Shown here in pieces: positions 1 to 7,380 of a stretch of 7,846 nucleotides of DNA (position 1 is its first letter; each line of letters starts with the position of its first letter). Where the stretch lies: the NCBI GenBank assembly GCA_902792495.1, contig CADBAC010000042.1, forward strand, positions 6,033 to 13,878. The letters run 5' to 3'. The translations under genes and the position numbers were made by a program. This DNA is from Ruminococcus flavefaciens. Its GTDB lineage: Bacteria > Bacillota > Clostridia > Oscillospirales > Ruminococcaceae. Under the pieces are notes generated by a model, which did no database searches, was not told where the DNA came from, and was given only the letters and a program-made list of their open reading frames with translations.

Positions 1-2606
1 GCGATATTGTAGTATTTCTCCACAGTCTCCTCATCGTAACCAAGTTCACGGGTAAGCATGGCAGTATACTCAGCCACACGGGTAGAGTGACCGTTTGTAT
101 ACTTGTCCTTCATATCGATCACCTTAGCGAATGCCTCAACCATCTCTCTGATGAGCATTTTGTTTTCCTTTTCCTTCTTGAGGAATGCTTTGGTCCTGTG
201 GCGGATGTAAAGCAGTGCCGCAAGTCCGATAAGCGCCGCAAGGAAAAGGAGCACACCTATTCTGAACCAGACCTGCTCATACAGCTTTTTGTTCTTGACT
301 ATCTTAACAGAGAGCTCATTGCTGTTGTTGCCCAGTGAATCGGATATTCGTATAGTAAAGCGGTAAGTGCCGCCGTTAAGATTGGTGTAGTCTATCGGTG
401 CAAGGTCGCTTCTTTTTATGGTCATACTGCTGCTGTCAAAGCCTTCAAGCTGATAAGTGACCTGCGGATTGACCAGCGAATAATTGTAGACGAAGCTGTT
501 GACAGTAAGCTTCAGTGAATCGGCAGGCACACGGAATACACCATTAGCATCAGGATATATCACCTCTCCGTCCGATTCCAGATAAGGGATGGACAGCTTT
601 ATATCCTCAACATCTTCAAGCGGCTTTTCGATGTTTACTTTCACAACACCGGTAGTGCCTGCAATGAACAGGTCACCTTCCCCGGTGAGGGCACTGTAGG
701 AGTTGGACGTGGTTATGCACGACAAGCCGTTGTCTCTGCCGTAGTAAACAGGCTTTATCTCGCCGTTTGCAAGCATCTGTTCAACGGGCACGACATAAAG
801 TCCGTTGCTGCTGAGTATCCACATATCTCCCCTGCTGTTTTCGTAAAGGTCGAAATTGTTGGAGTAGGGGAAATTCATAACGGTAGTCACCTTGTAATTA
901 TTATCCATAAACGCTATGGAGTTGCTGGTAACTATCCAGTAAATATCTCTGATCAGATCCTTTTTTATCCTCATGACGACTTCCGAGCCGAGCCCCGAAT
1001 CTATGCCGAGATGACGCACGGAACCGCCGCTTATCACGTATATTCCGTCACCGTCGGAACCGACGATGATATCATTGTTTTCGCCCTCGCAGACGGTCAG
1101 TATCTCGGTATTGTCGATACCGCAGCTTTCATCGTAGACTTTTTCGACTTTGTCATCTCTTATGACTGCCGCACCGCCTGTACAGGCCACCAGCACCGAA
1201 CCGTCACTGCATTCATACACAGCCTTTATCCTCTCTGAGGGAAGCCCGTCTGCTGTTGTGAATTTGACCACATTTCCGCCGTCATATCTTACCAGTGAAT
1301 TCTCGCCGTATGTAGATATCCAGAGCCTGTTTCTGCTGTCACAGATAATGGAACGTATCCTGACATCTTTCAGCATCCCGATAAGGTCTGTGTCGTCATA
1401 CTTCTCTCCCGAAGCCGAAACAGAACTTTTCAGCGGTATTTTTCCGACTTTACCGTTTTTATCAAGAACGGTAAGTCCACTGTTTTTGGTTCCTATGAAA
1501 AGCTTGTTCCCGTAAGCACAGGTAGTATAGACCACTTTCCTTGTGAGTCCGTACTTCTCATAAATATCGTCGAACTGATTGGGAACTATCTTCATAACGC
1601 CCTGATTCGATGAAACGAACCAGAGATTTCCCTGATAATCCGTAGTCATGCTGTCAACGGATGTATTCATGGGGATGTTGTCCACCGTCATAAGTTCACC
1701 GCTGTCGCTGTCGATGTAGCCTATACCGTTATCGGCACACACCCACAGATCGCCGTCTATCTTTTTCATGTAGTTGATATATGAAAGCGGAGCGACATCC
1801 GCAGCGTCTGCTTTGGTGAATCCCTCGCTCAGCTTTCCGTAGTATATTTCGGAATGCTTATTTCCCACATACACATATCCGGGAGCATCGGGATCGGGCA
1901 GGACAGAATAAAGATCGGGGACTTCCAGTTCTCCGGCACCGAGGAACTCCGTAACCTTGCCTTTTTCCATAGCGAACAGATCACCGTCTATGGTAATACC
2001 ATAGATAACATCATCTGCACCTGTTTCGAGAGTCCTGATGTAAGCATCGTTTATCTGCGGAAAATCCACGGCACTGACTTTCAGTTCATCGTTTATCATA
2101 ACTACGCCACGGGTAGTTGCAAGATAGACATTGCCGTTACTGTCTTCGGTGATACTGCGTACAGACAGAGATTTCAGCCCGTCCGACTTGTTGAACTTCA
2201 CATATCTGCCGTTCTTCATAACAACGGCACCGCCGTCGTTCGTGCCTATCCAGAGTCTTTCCTTGCTGTCAACATAGAGATCAACAACACTTGTCACACC
2301 TGTAGTGGAATCGACTCTTTCAAAGCTGTTTCCGTCATAGCGGACAAGTCCGCTGTAACTTCCAATCCACAAAAAGCCGTCGGGAGTCTCGATAATATCA
2401 TTAGCCTCGGATGTGGGGAGACCGTTAGTATTATCGTAAAGGACAGCCGAAAAGCTTTTCTCTTTTCCTGACGGGTCAACAGCAAGTATGGGTTCCTTTT
2501 CCGCAAAAGCAGAAACATTCCCCATAACGGCTGTACACAAGACCACCGCCGCAGCGGCTGATGCCGGTGCCTTGCTGAGATACCGTCCTGACCTCATATT
2601 TTTCAT
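1..2606 (-). CDS. Beta-propeller/Y_Y_Y membrane sensor with C-terminal HD (probably HD-GYP) domain, partial
   Basis: Probable transmembrane receptor coupling an extracytoplasmic sensor to a cytoplasmic cyclic-di-GMP phosphodiesterase; the C-terminus lies beyond the window edge. About 868 codons are visible. Residues 1-35 form a signal peptide or anchor: basic start, Ala/Val-rich core, AFA before EKEP. Residues about 60-660 carry repeated propeller units of the two-component-regulator type, such as DGFLWIGSYSGLVRYDG (W80), SKERLWIGTNDGG, QGNLWFVSSNQG and SRNRLWISTYG. Residues about 695-770 match a Y_Y_Y domain (VTYQLEGFD, GGTYRFTIRISD). One membrane span follows (about 779-804), then a basic linker and AFAKVIDMKDKYTNGHSTRVAEY, the opening of an HD-GYP domain (H840). 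The HD dyad and GYP motif are off-window, so activity cannot be judged. Start: ATG at 2606 has AGAAGG about 11 nt upstream; an in-frame ATG at 2627 would add seven residues. It is last in the visible cluster, 50 nt after the kinase gene. The ligand is unknown; propeller sensors in gut bacteria often sense glycans. Confidence 0.85.
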   Translation of the reverse strand, partial: MKNMRSGRYLSKAPASAAAAVVLCTAVMGNVSAFAEKEPILAVDPSGKEKSFSAVLYDNTNGLPTSEANDIIETPDGFLWIGSYSGLVRYDGNSFERVDSTTGVTSVVDLYVDSKERLWIGTNDGGAVVMKNGRYVKFNKSDGLKSLSVRSITEDSNGNVYLATTRGVVMINDELKVSAVDFPQINDAYIRTLETGADDVIYGITIDGDLFAMEKGKVTEFLGAGELEVPDLYSVLPDPDAPGYVYVGNKHSEIYYGKLSEGFTKADAADVAPLSYINYMKKIDGDLWVCADNGIGYIDSDSGELMTVDNIPMNTSVDSMTTDYQGNLWFVSSNQGVMKIVPNQFDDIYEKYGLTRKVVYTTCAYGNKLFIGTKNSGLTVLDKNGKVGKIPLKSSVSASGEKYDDTDLIGMLKDVRIRSIICDSRNRLWISTYGENSLVRYDGGNVVKFTTADGLPSERIKAVYECSDGSVLVACTGGAAVIRDDKVEKVYDESCGIDNTEILTVCEGENNDIIVGSDGDGIYVISGGSVRHLGIDSGLGSEVVMRIKKDLIRDIYWIVTSNSIAFMDNNYKVTTVMNFPYSNNFDLYENSRGDMWILSSNGLYVVPVEQMLANGEIKPVYYGRDNGLSCITTSNSYSALTGEGDLFIAGTTGVVKVNIEKPLEDVEDIKLSIPYLESDGEVIYPDANGVFRVPADSLKLTVNSFVYNYSLVNPQVTYQLEGFDSSSMTIKRSDLAPIDYTNLNGGTYRFTIRISDSLGNNSNELSVKIVKNKKLYEQVWFRIGVLLFLAALIGLAALLYIRHRTKAFLKKEKENKMLIREMVEAFAKVIDMKDKYTNGHSTRVAEYTAMLTRELGYDEETVEKYYNI

Positions 2607-2656
2607 TCTCTGACTAACCTTCTTCATACTTCGATGCAATAGCTGTCTTTCTTTTT

Positions 2657-3067
2657 TTATGACAGTCCCTTCATTATCGTAAGGATATTGCTTCCGTCTA
2701 TATATTCATACTTTATATCGTCCATACTCTTTTTCACCAGGAATATGCCAAGTCCGCCTACCTGACGCTCCTCTGCCGAAAGGGTAGTGTCAGGGTCTTC
2801 TTTTGCAAGCGGATCGTAGGGAACTCCGTGATCTATGAAAGTAATGCTTACAGCCGAACCGTCGGGTCTCACCTCTACCCTTACCTTTGCAGGGCCTGTT
2901 TCGGGGTCGTAAGCATAGTTGGCGATATTTACGAAAATCTCCTCAACAGCCATATCTATCTGCATCTGTATCTTCATGGAACAGCCTGTACCTTCAAGCT
3001 GAACATCCACAAATTCCAGAACCTCCTGCAGATTATCGATCACAGCTTCGATATCAAGTTCTTTCAT
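2657..3067 (-). CDS. RsbW/SpoIIAB-like anti-sigma serine kinase (HATPase_c_2)
   Basis: A 136-residue GHKL-type ATPase of the anti-sigma-factor serine/threonine kinase family. Members bind and inhibit a sigma factor or another target and phosphorylate a STAS antagonist to escape it. The Bergerat ATP-binding motifs are visible: N-box VEEIFVNIANYAY (E43 as likely catalytic base, N47 as likely Mg ligand), G1 box DHGVPYDP (D79, G81) and G2 box GGLGIFLVKKSMD (104-116). The length is normal for the family and there is no membrane segment, so it should act in the cytoplasm. AAAGGA lies 9 nt before the ATG. It starts 26 nt after the STAS gene, its expected partner, in the same antagonist-then-kinase order as spoIIAA-spoIIAB and rsbV-rsbW. 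No sigma factor follows; instead comes a sensor with an HD domain, so its target may not be a sigma factor. Confidence 0.88.
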   Translation of the reverse strand: MKELDIEAVIDNLQEVLEFVDVQLEGTGCSMKIQMQIDMAVEEIFVNIANYAYDPETGPAKVRVEVRPDGSAVSITFIDHGVPYDPLAKEDPDTTLSAEERQVGGLGIFLVKKSMDDIKYEYIDGSNILTIMKGLS

Positions 3068-3093
3068 GCTACACCATCCTTTCTGAGTATCCT

Positions 3094-3390
3094 CTATTCT
3101 ATAGTAAGGATATCAGAGAAACCTGTAACTTCAAAAATCTCCATGATATCTGTATTAACGTTATTCACCTTCATATCGCCCTGTTTGTTCATGGTTTTCT
3201 GAGCGATAAGAAGAACTCTCAGGCCTGCGGAAGATATGTATTCCACCTCTTCAAAATCCATGATAAGCAGCTTTACCCCGTCAAGAGAATTGCTGACGAT
3301 CTCCTCAAGCTGAGGTGCGGTTTTTGTATCGACTCTGCCGCTTATCTGAAGGATAAGAGTTGCTTCGTCCCTGACTGTTTTAATATCCAT
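3094..3390 (-). CDS. STAS-domain anti-sigma factor antagonist (RsbV/SpoIIAA-like)
   Basis: A 98-residue single STAS domain, the usual size for the family. Antagonists of this kind bind the partner kinase when unphosphorylated and release its target; phosphorylation on one serine turns them off. The sequence shows the N-terminal strands (TLILQISGRVDTKTAPQLEE), the LLIMDFEEVEYISSAGLRVL core and the C-terminal FEVTGFSDILTI helix and strand. By alignment with RsbV (DSTGLG) the phosphorylated residue is probably S54, with S53 next to it. The start was set at MDIKTV because AAAGGA lies 8 nt upstream; an ATG two codons earlier would be too close to that site. The same frame stays open to 3645, but that extension overlaps the PAS-HD-GYP gene and does not look like protein. 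It sits 34 nt after that gene and 26 nt before the kinase gene. Confidence 0.9.
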   Translation of the reverse strand: MDIKTVRDEATLILQISGRVDTKTAPQLEEIVSNSLDGVKLLIMDFEEVEYISSAGLRVLLIAQKTMNKQGDMKVNNVNTDIMEIFEVTGFSDILTIE

Positions 3391-3424
3391 CTTCATTTTC
3401 CTTTCTCTCTGTGAAGTTAGGCGG

Positions 3425-4789
3425 TCATACCTCATACATGATTTTGGCTTTCCTGCGGTATGTCCGCTGAGGTCTGCTGCAATTGAATCCGTCTTCGCAG
3501 TCACGCCATGCACCGCTCTCATAGAAGCTTTCGAGTATATCTCTGTCCAGCTTGCCAGCACCGCACATATCACGCAGGATAGCGAATGCCTTTTCGGGGG
3601 GAACAGGCGGCTTGTAAGGGCGGTCCTTAGCGGTAAGCGCCTCATATATATCTATTATGGTAAGAAGGCGTGACTCCCATGAGATATCCTCACCTTTTAT
3701 TCCGTCAGGATAGCCTGAACCGTCCAGCATTTCGTGATGAGATGCCGCCCACATGGGAACATTCCTGTAATCACCTCTGAACTCCATTTTCGCCAGCAGG
3801 TCACGGGTAAAAGTAACGTGAGATTCAACCATCATTCGTTCACTCTTTGTAAGAGTGCCCTTTACCACTGTTATGGATTCATACTCATAGGCTGTGAATA
3901 AAGGCACTGTCTCATCATCGGAAGTTATACATTTCAGTTCCGAGATCTTTTTAAGACGTTCCCTTGAAGCTTCGTCAAGGAATCCCACAGTATTGCATAT
4001 ATTTATGAAATCGGCGGCTTCGGAAATATCGTCCATCCACTTCTGAAGCTCATCCTTTTTATCGGCGGAAGTCATCATCTTCATTTTCAGCATAAGCTTT
4101 GTTATCTCTATCCTGTGCATAACATCCTTCAGACTTGCGCCAAGACGGGTAGGTTTGTCCATTATCTCGGGCGGCACAAGAAGTTTTCCGATATCATGGA
4201 GCCATATGCTCATAATGAAAGGAGCTGTATTCTCCATGGTAAACTCAGTGAGCCTGCCTTGTCGGGTCAGCCAGTCAAGGTAGCGCACAGCGTATCTTAC
4301 CATATTTTTCGTATGATCCGCATTATAAGCCGATCTCTCCTCTGTCTCGGTGACCATGACCTCAACGAAGGAATTCATCAGGCCGATGACCTGATTGGCA
4401 AGGCGCTTATTATGGATAAACAGTTCAACAGGGTCGGTATTGTCACTTATAACAGCCACCAGTGCTATTTTTTCATCGCCCTTCATCAGGAACGAAGTTG
4501 TGACCCTGAGGTATCTCATCTGACCGTCGGTACGGAACGGGACTGTCTTGATGACTTTGCTCTTAGTATAAACGGCATCGAGAAGCAGTTCAAAGAATTC
4601 ATCGTTTTCCTCAAACTCATTCATAAGTATAGCCACGCTTTTGCCGATAAGATCGTTGTTATCGGTATTGAGCGCATCGGCAGCCGCTTTGTTGCAGAGG
4701 CTTATCTTTCCGTCAAATCCTATTACGAAAACACCGTCTGACATATCGCTGACAATGCTTTCAAATATATATCTCTCATTATTATCCAT
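3425..4789 (-). CDS. PAS-HD-GYP cyclic-di-GMP phosphodiesterase
   Basis: A 454-residue soluble protein predicted to hydrolyse cyclic di-GMP under control of an N-terminal PAS domain. PAS spans about 1-120, including MSDGVFVIGFDGKISLCNKAA and a closing VAVISDNTDPVE. The HD-GYP domain spans about 145-425 and keeps the expected metal and catalytic residues: H159 (NADHTKNM), H198-D199 (LHDIGK), H324 (ESHVTFT), H351-H352 and GYP 359-361 (HHEMLDGSGYP), and D380 (IIDIYEALTAKDRPY). About 90 extra residues sit between the HDIGK helix and KGTLTKSERMMVESHV; this fits a longer known HD-GYP subfamily with KPTRLG after the HD motif, and is not damage. The start is the ATG at 4789 with AGGTG 6 nt upstream; an in-frame ATG at 4837 lies in a repeated 20-mer and has no such site. 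It is the first gene of the cluster. PAS ligand unknown; no membrane segment. Confidence 0.92.
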   Translation of the reverse strand: MDNNERYIFESIVSDMSDGVFVIGFDGKISLCNKAAADALNTDNNDLIGKSVAILMNEFEENDEFFELLLDAVYTKSKVIKTVPFRTDGQMRYLRVTTSFLMKGDEKIALVAVISDNTDPVELFIHNKRLANQVIGLMNSFVEVMVTETEERSAYNADHTKNMVRYAVRYLDWLTRQGRLTEFTMENTAPFIMSIWLHDIGKLLVPPEIMDKPTRLGASLKDVMHRIEITKLMLKMKMMTSADKKDELQKWMDDISEAADFINICNTVGFLDEASRERLKKISELKCITSDDETVPLFTAYEYESITVVKGTLTKSERMMVESHVTFTRDLLAKMEFRGDYRNVPMWAASHHEMLDGSGYPDGIKGEDISWESRLLTIIDIYEALTAKDRPYKPPVPPEKAFAILRDMCGAGKLDRDILESFYESGAWRDCEDGFNCSRPQRTYRRKAKIMYEV

Positions 4790-4820
4790 TTTTTTCACCT
4801 GAATCAAAGCCCTTATACTA

Positions 4821-4840
4821 AAGGCAATGCCGCACAAAGT
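4821..4840 (-). repeat. Solitary diverged copy of the 20-bp terminal repeat
   Basis: AAGGCAATGCCGCACAAAGT matches the terminal repeat at 7351-7370 at 17 of 20 positions. It lies 31 nt before the PAS-HD-GYP start codon and points the same way relative to its gene as the two copies in the 7351-7745 element. No second inverted copy was found in the gap up to 5343. A 7-bp inverted repeat, CTTATAC (4812-4818) and GTATAAG (4849-4855), brackets it. It may be a decayed element end or a leader motif. Confidence 0.6.
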
Positions 4841-4935
4841 TACGGAATGTATAAGAGCATATTCCCCTTGAATAAAATATAATCACAGCTTTTTCTGCAT
4901 TTACGGCGAACAGAACATTTCTGCATTCAGGCCGT

Positions 4936-4941
4936 ATTATA
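4936..4941 (-). promoter_or_regulatory. Possible -10 box upstream of the PAS-HD-GYP cluster
   Basis: The minus strand reads TATAAT, a consensus sigma-A -10 hexamer, about 147 nt before the ATG at 4789. No good -35 hexamer lies 16-18 nt further upstream, and the surrounding DNA is so AT-rich that a chance match is likely. It is a weak candidate only. Confidence 0.22.
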
Positions 4942-5224
4942 TTTTTATATACATTACATATATTTATTTTACCACAGATAAATTGATTTGTCTATCCCAA
5001 CACAGATTAAATCATTTTTCATTATTTTAAACAAAGATGTCAATTTATATCTTCTTAAAAATAAGTCATATTGCCGAAGAATGTTTTATCATTATGAAGA
5101 TTAAATGTCGCTATTTTTAATTTGTTATATTTTTACTTCAACGTGAGATCATCTCCTTTATCTTCTTCACGCAGACCGGCGTGAAAATGACTCGGAGTCA
5201 GTATCCCGCATCCCCCAAAAATGC

Positions 5225-5256
5225 AAAAAAATAAGAGCCGACTTGCTTTGACAGCT
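5225..5256 (-). terminator. Weak candidate terminator after the XRE operon
   Basis: On the minus strand a 5-bp stem AGCTG/CGGCT with an 11-nt loop is followed by CTTATTTTTTT and further T-rich sequence, 88 nt past the XRE stop codon. The position and T-run suit an intrinsic terminator, but the stem is short and its loop long. Confidence 0.3.
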
Positions 5257-5302
5257 TGTCTGACCCGTTCCTTTTCTTAACCCGGCAGTTAAATCGTGCC
5301 TA

Positions 5303-5334
5303 ATATTTCTTGCGACCGCAGCCGCAAAAAATAT
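5303..5334 (-). terminator. 12-bp stem-loop just after the XRE stop codon
   Basis: ATATTTCTTGCG and CGCAAAAAATAT flank an 8-nt loop. In the minus-strand transcript the single non-Watson-Crick position is a G-U pair, so all 12 positions pair; on the plus strand it would be a C-A mismatch. That asymmetry and the position, 9 nt past the XRE stop, point to a 3'-end structure of the XRE mRNA. No T-run follows it, so it may protect the 3' end or act together with the weaker site at 5225-5256. Confidence 0.4.
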
Positions 5335-5343
5335 CGTTCATTT

Positions 5344-5703
5344 TTATCGGAGCATCTTTATGAAGTTCTCCCATTCATCATCTGTGGCATCAGCATCATT
5401 TGCAGCTCTTATCGCTTCTACAGCGATCTTGTGCGAACGCAGATACTCTGCTATATCAGGACTCATTCGTCCCGATGCTTCTGCATACAGATCGTAAAAG
5501 ACATATGTTTCTTCCGCAGTCAGCCCGAATACTTCCGCCATCTTCTGTATCAGCCGAAGATCAGGACACTTTCTTTTCCCGTGTTCGATCTGACTGAGAT
5601 ACGCTACTGTGATGCCGAGTATTTCTGCAAGTTCCTGACTCTGAAGATCCATCTTTCGTTTTTGCTCGGAAATGAACTGACCGAGATCGGTTTTATGGTC
5701 CAA
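5344..5703 (-). CDS. XRE-family helix-turn-helix regulator, TTG start
   Basis: A 119-residue DNA-binding protein of the XRE/Cro-C1 type. The helix-turn-helix domain covers residues about 6-62, with the recognition region LAEILGITVAYLSQIEHGKR followed by KCPDLRLIQKMAEVFGLTAEE. The C-terminal 50 residues (YDLYAEASGRMSPDIAEYLRSHK to the end) are acidic and probably helical and match no effector domain I recognise. Translation should start at TTG, with AAAGGA 7 nt upstream; the first ATG is at residue 18 and would remove part of the first helix. It lies 27 nt after the membrane protein gene and is probably co-transcribed with it, which suggests it controls this operon or a related surface function. 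Its target site is not identifiable here. It could equally be a phage-type or stress regulator. Confidence 0.88.
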   Translation of the reverse strand: MDHKTDLGQFISEQKRKMDLQSQELAEILGITVAYLSQIEHGKRKCPDLRLIQKMAEVFGLTAEETYVFYDLYAEASGRMSPDIAEYLRSHKIAVEAIRAANDADATDDEWENFIKMLR

Positions 5704-5710
5704 ATGCGAT

Positions 5711-5716
5711 TCCTTT
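5711..5716 (-). promoter_or_regulatory. Shine-Dalgarno site fixing the TTG start of the XRE gene
   Basis: The minus strand reads AAAGGA within AACGAAAGGA, 7 nt before TTG at 5703. The same ten bases occur before the membrane protein gene at 7341-7350. The spacing is ideal for TTG and there is no in-frame ATG nearby. Confidence 0.75.
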
Positions 5717-5730
5717 CGTTCTGTGAAAAA

Positions 5731-7329
5731 CTATTCAGTTCTGCCGTTTTTCCTTTTCCTGTACCTGTCTGCTATGAGATCGCCAAGAAGAATTGCTCCG
5801 TATCCTGCTATTCCTGTCATAACAATGATATACGGCATGATATACTGGGATTTTCCCTCTGAGATCAGCTGATAGAAGAATCCGCCCAGAAATATTACGG
5901 CTAATGATACCGCAGGAAAATCCTTCTTTTTCATTATCATTACTATTCCTGCTGTAAAGGATACGAAAAGAAGCTGTGCCCAGATATCCATGTACTTCCT
6001 GACTTTTTTACTGCCTTTATTGCACACCCAATCAGCAAATGCATTTTTATCTTTGAACTGTCCACGGATCGTGTTGTTCCATATAGACTCATAAGATGTC
6101 TCATTCCATTGGGATGCCGTCTTTTTGTAAAAGAAGTCGTTTGTATACTGCGGTTCTTTTACAAATTTCTTTAATCTGTCTGAAATAATTTTTCCTGCTT
6201 CTTCACCTGTTTTTCCGGCATCAAATTCGTTCTTCTCGAATTTCTCGGTAGTATAGATATAGCTGAACCATCCGGGAGCGCTCTGGGCTTCATTCAGGCC
6301 CATTGCTATCCACGCTGAATATGGGATCGCTTCTCCAAGATCAACACCGCTTCTGCTTTCATACATCTTCTTCACAGCCGGCTGTACTGTTAAGGAAAGT
6401 ATGACCGCTATAATGCATATGATACTGTCACGCAGATATTTCTTGCGTCTGAACATCATTCCCCCTGCTATAAGAACCATAGCGATCAGCCAGATAAGAT
6501 AATTTGATTTTATCATGACAGCTATAGTGATATAAACAACAGCCATGATGCCGCATATCAGCTTGTCTTCCATAAGGTAGCGCAGTTCAAAATAAAATGC
6601 GATAACAGCAAAAAACATTCCCGGGATGATACCGTAAATAAATGAACAGGAAATTATCGGTGCACAGCTGAGCGCAAGCATTAAAGTGACCGCCGTCGAG
6701 ACACGTTCATCTCTGATGGTAAGATCGCATATCTTTACCACGAAAACGTTTATCGCTCCGAGGAAAAAAGCATTCATCACCTCTAAGTAAATAACATTTT
6801 CGGGGGATGCAAACGTCTTTACCAGTTTCATGATTATCTCGCAGAAAAAAACATATCCCAGCTGAAAAGAGTATTCCTTAAAGTAAACCCCGTTTTCAAG
6901 AACGGAATAATCATTCTCACCGAAAGCCGAAGCTGCTTTTACAATTTCCAGAGAATCAAATGTCGGTGCTGACTGCGATGAAAGCACCCATACAGTTCCA
7001 AGAAGGAAAGTCCACAGAAACAAGAATAGTAATTTGTAACTCAGTCTGATCTTTGCAAGCTTTGATGACAATACACATATCAGAATCAGAGATATGAAAA
7101 GATACACTATATTCAGGAACATATTGTCATTATGATAGATAACAGATTCATTGCCAGCAAGAATAAAGTAAAGACTTGACCTGACAGCTTTATCGTCTGC
7201 CACATTCTCTATTCTGACAGTGTGGAGCAAACTCACGATCGACAGCCAGAAGGCAATACAGCCTGAGAGGATACACACTATTCTTATTCCGATTTTTTCC
7301 ATGATCGTTGATAACTTCGTTGTTTCCAT
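5731..7329 (-). CDS. Polytopic membrane protein, probable GT-C (GT39-like) glycosyltransferase
   Basis: A 532-residue integral membrane protein with about 12-13 hydrophobic segments. Three lie before residue 118, several are packed between about 155 and 318, and three lie in 448-517. A soluble loop of about 130 residues (319-447) faces one side. The layout resembles lipid-linked-sugar-dependent GT-C glycosyltransferases (PMT/GT39-like) of Firmicutes. Supporting marks are an Asp in an early loop (SAPTFDS, D125), the YSAWIAMGLNEAQSAPGWFSY stretch (W340, G344) that resembles a W-x-x-M-G-L motif of such proteins, and a late EGKSQYIMPYI that recalls their E-x-x-x-x-Y-x-x-P end motif. If right, it transfers a sugar to a wall polymer or surface glycan outside the membrane. 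The start is ATG at 7329 with AAAGGAG 10 nt upstream; an in-frame ATG at 7365 lies inside the repeat element and is unlikely. It may instead be an unrelated polytopic protein. Confidence 0.62.
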   Translation of the reverse strand: METTKLSTIMEKIGIRIVCILSGCIAFWLSIVSLLHTVRIENVADDKAVRSSLYFILAGNESVIYHNDNMFLNIVYLFISLILICVLSSKLAKIRLSYKLLFLFLWTFLLGTVWVLSSQSAPTFDSLEIVKAASAFGENDYSVLENGVYFKEYSFQLGYVFFCEIIMKLVKTFASPENVIYLEVMNAFFLGAINVFVVKICDLTIRDERVSTAVTLMLALSCAPIISCSFIYGIIPGMFFAVIAFYFELRYLMEDKLICGIMAVVYITIAVMIKSNYLIWLIAMVLIAGGMMFRRKKYLRDSIICIIAVILSLTVQPAVKKMYESRSGVDLGEAIPYSAWIAMGLNEAQSAPGWFSYIYTTEKFEKNEFDAGKTGEEAGKIISDRLKKFVKEPQYTNDFFYKKTASQWNETSYESIWNNTIRGQFKDKNAFADWVCNKGSKKVRKYMDIWAQLLFVSFTAGIVMIMKKKDFPAVSLAVIFLGGFFYQLISEGKSQYIMPYIIVMTGIAGYGAILLGDLIADRYRKRKNGRTE

Positions 7330-7350
7330 TTCTTCATCACTCCTTTCGTT

Positions 7351-7370
7351 AAGGCAACACCGCACAAAGC
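7351..7370 (+). repeat. Left 20-bp terminal inverted repeat
   Basis: AAGGCAACACCGCACAAAGC pairs perfectly with the right end at 7726-7745. It lies 4 nt from the Shine-Dalgarno site of the membrane protein gene (minus strand). Confidence 0.9.
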
Positions 7371-7380
7371 TTGTGCTGAA

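Larger units (their letters stand above)
4790..5343. other. AT-rich gene-free gap between two minus-strand operons
   Basis: No convincing coding sequence is present on either strand. The half nearer the PAS-HD-GYP gene (about 4861-5150) is strikingly AT-rich and probably holds the promoter of that cluster. The other half holds fold-backs: a 7-bp stem TTCACGC/GCGTGAA with a 6-nt loop at 5166-5185, and the odd palindrome TGACTCGGAGTCA at 5188-5200. Neither is followed by a T-run on either strand, so neither is a standard terminator. No tRNA or recognised riboswitch was found, though a cyclic-di-GMP riboswitch would fit the context. Confidence 0.6.

Noticed and set aside
3391..3645. N-terminal extension of the STAS frame starting at 3645
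   Set aside because: It lies inside the PAS-HD-GYP gene in another frame, its residues do not look like a domain, and a good ribosome-binding site supports the short start.
3890..4165. The extra segment in the HD-GYP domain as an insertion or frameshift artefact
   Set aside because: The frame is continuous, all catalytic motifs are intact, and a longer HD-GYP subfamily with KPTRLG and G-T-L-T motifs has the same arrangement.
5039..5044. Minus-strand TTGACA, a perfect -35 hexamer
   Set aside because: No acceptable -10 hexamer lies 16-18 nt downstream; AT-rich DNA makes single hexamer hits uninformative.
5296..5862. 188-codon plus-strand open frame
   Set aside because: It is antisense to the XRE gene and the end of the membrane protein gene, has no ribosome-binding site and shows no domain.
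7284..7337. Possible 17-residue leader peptide from the minus-strand ATG at 7337
   Set aside because: The start is only 2 nt from the AAAGGAG, the peptide is basic with no regulatory codon pattern, and the same site serves the ATG at 7329 well.
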